Source of the DNA: Paenibacillaceae bacterium | Lineage (GTDB): Bacteria; Bacillota; Bacilli; Paenibacillales; Paenibacillaceae | Reading direction: 5' to 3' | Assembly: GCA_004134985.1 (NCBI GenBank) | Contig: REGQ01000009.1 | Coordinates: 124,001 to 188,000 of the forward strand | DNA length: 64,000 nt | Shown here: positions 63,314 through 64,000 of the stretch, one piece after another | Layout of the letters: each line of letters opens with the position of its first letter | How positions within the stretch are numbered: the first letter of the stretch is position 1 | The notes under the pieces: model-generated | Told to the model about the DNA's origin: nothing | Seen by the model: only the letters and a program-made list of their open reading frames with translations | Databases searched by the model: none | Translations under genes and position numbers: made by a program

Positions 63314-64000
63314 TCAGGAGCCGTCCACGATGTCAGGGTTAGCGAAGAGGATGGCCTCGGCCGTATCCCAGAGCCGGGGCAGGAACCGGATGACGCTCTC
63401 AGCGCGGGACAGGAGGTTGTCAGCGGAGGTGATGCCGAGGTCTGCTATAACAGCGTCGAAGGCTGCGGCATGTTTGCGCTGAAGGTCAGGAGCGTCGGCG
63501 TGGAGTATTTTATGGCAACGGGCGAAGGTTGCGACGATCCAGAAGACAGCTTCGTGATGATTGCCGGCCCGGATAAGCTTCAGGCATCCGGCGATGGCGA
63601 TCGGTCTTGCCTCGGCTGTGATGTCGGTACTGAAGAAGAATGGCGTCTTGGCCACGGCCGCAGCGGCATCAAACGTCGCGGCGAGCTCGGTGAGATGATG
63701 TTCTACCCGCTCGGGAGTCATCTCGGTACAGCCGAGCAGCTTGAGCAATTCCTGGTAGAGGCCGGCATGACCATACTCCATCAGCACGTCACGAGCGGCA
63801 AGATAACGGAGCCGTACCGTTGGATTGCGGAGTGCGGCCACGAGCAGGACATGCGTGGTTACACCGGTCGGAAACAGCCACGAAGTCACCTGGTCGTGCA
63901 GCGGCGCGGTGGTGTCGATAGACCGCAGCCCATTTTCGACCCTGTTCCGGGCTTCCTCGCAGCGTCGGCGTACCCACGGCCGCTCGGCAAAATGGCGGGA
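63314..64000 (-). CDS. Conserved protein of uncertain function, 5' end outside the window
   Basis: The frame stays open to the window edge, so at least 229 residues are seen and the start is missing. It is GC-rich and mostly helical: DQVTSWLFPTGVTTHVLLVA, LRNPTVRLRYLAARDVLMEY, TPFFFSTDITAEARPIAIAG and a C-terminal FLPRLWDTAEAILFANPDI. The pattern recalls C-terminal helical regions of nucleotidyltransferase-like proteins in Paenibacillaceae, but no catalytic motif is in view. Its high GC contrasts with the AT-rich island to the left and fits the core chromosome. Confidence 0.6.
   Translation of the reverse strand, partial: SRHFAERPWVRRRCEEARNRVENGLRSIDTTAPLHDQVTSWLFPTGVTTHVLLVAALRNPTVRLRYLAARDVLMEYGHAGLYQELLKLLGCTEMTPERVEHHLTELAATFDAAAAVAKTPFFFSTDITAEARPIAIAGCLKLIRAGNHHEAVFWIVATFARCHKILHADAPDLQRKHAAAFDAVIADLGITSADNLLSRAESVIRFLPRLWDTAEAILFANPDIVDGS

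Overview
The window looks like a chromosomal segment of an endospore-forming Firmicute, most probably Paenibacillus or a close relative. This is inferred from family content and gene style: a YjcZ-type small sporulation protein, a Firmicutes-type 6S RNA, RelQ, a Bacillus-type ferredoxin, class 2 PyrD, a stand-alone citramalate synthase, GlnR- and Fur-type operators with sigma-A promoters, and frequent GTG/TTG starts behind strong Shine-Dalgarno sequences. No rRNA, tRNA or CRISPR array was recognised.

1-24.2 kb is mainly housekeeping. It holds a YitT membrane protein, a DEAD-box helicase, a DUF624 protein, 6S RNA, thiol peroxidase, rhomboid protease, LysR and MerR regulators and a membrane zinc protease. 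These are followed by an amt - DUF294 nucleotidyltransferase - DnaQ-like exonuclease operon with a GlnR/TnrA box, an MFS exporter, a TlpA-like thioredoxin, cimA, dinB, ferredoxin, an L,D-transpeptidase, pyrD, relQ, a decayed rRNA methyltransferase, an RsuA-type pseudouridine synthase, a Cof-type HAD phosphatase and a YjcZ peptide. From 23.7 to 26.4 kb there are two nitroreductase-like proteins and a Fur-controlled but broken Btr-like (AraC/substrate-binding) gene.

The most striking region is 26.5-47.0 kb. An OmpR-type response regulator is divergent from a long co-directional cluster. The cluster encodes an orphan LivJ-like lipoprotein, the three-part NHLP/NHLM peptide exporter (HlyD-like protein, C39 peptidase-ABC, second ABC), an NHLP-leader precursor peptide, a dicarboxylate symporter, a tandem-GNAT acyltransferase, a fused ketosynthase/chain-length-factor-like protein, an acyl carrier protein, a FabG-type reductase, a degenerate second reductase, a holo-ACP synthase, a second double-glycine peptide with a CxxC...CxxC core, a second orphan binding lipoprotein and a two-kinase hybrid sensor. 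I interpret it as a dedicated fatty-acyl or polyketide pathway feeding a GNAT that acylates an exported RiPP, related in logic to selidamides and goadvionins but with its own KS-CLF machinery. Three ATTTGA direct repeats at exact 11-bp spacing precede the precursor gene and are a plausible site for the local response regulator.

47-53 kb holds a glutamine amidotransferase, a protein with a nuclease-like domain and a winged helix followed by four palindromes, a candidate Fur-regulated small transcript, and cysJI, whose stop codon lies inside a 9-bp tandem repeat. 53-61 kb is an AT-rich accessory island: an orphan polymorphic-toxin C-terminus with a probable ATT-started immunity gene, IS110 and IS21 remnants, two unknown small proteins and a pair of ABC exporters, the first frameshifted. 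61.2-63.2 kb is an intact AraC plus iron-siderophore binding lipoprotein unit with a Fur-like box. The right edge cuts a conserved GC-rich gene of uncertain function. Two copies of a ~186-bp repeat element lie at 24.5 and 60.8 kb.
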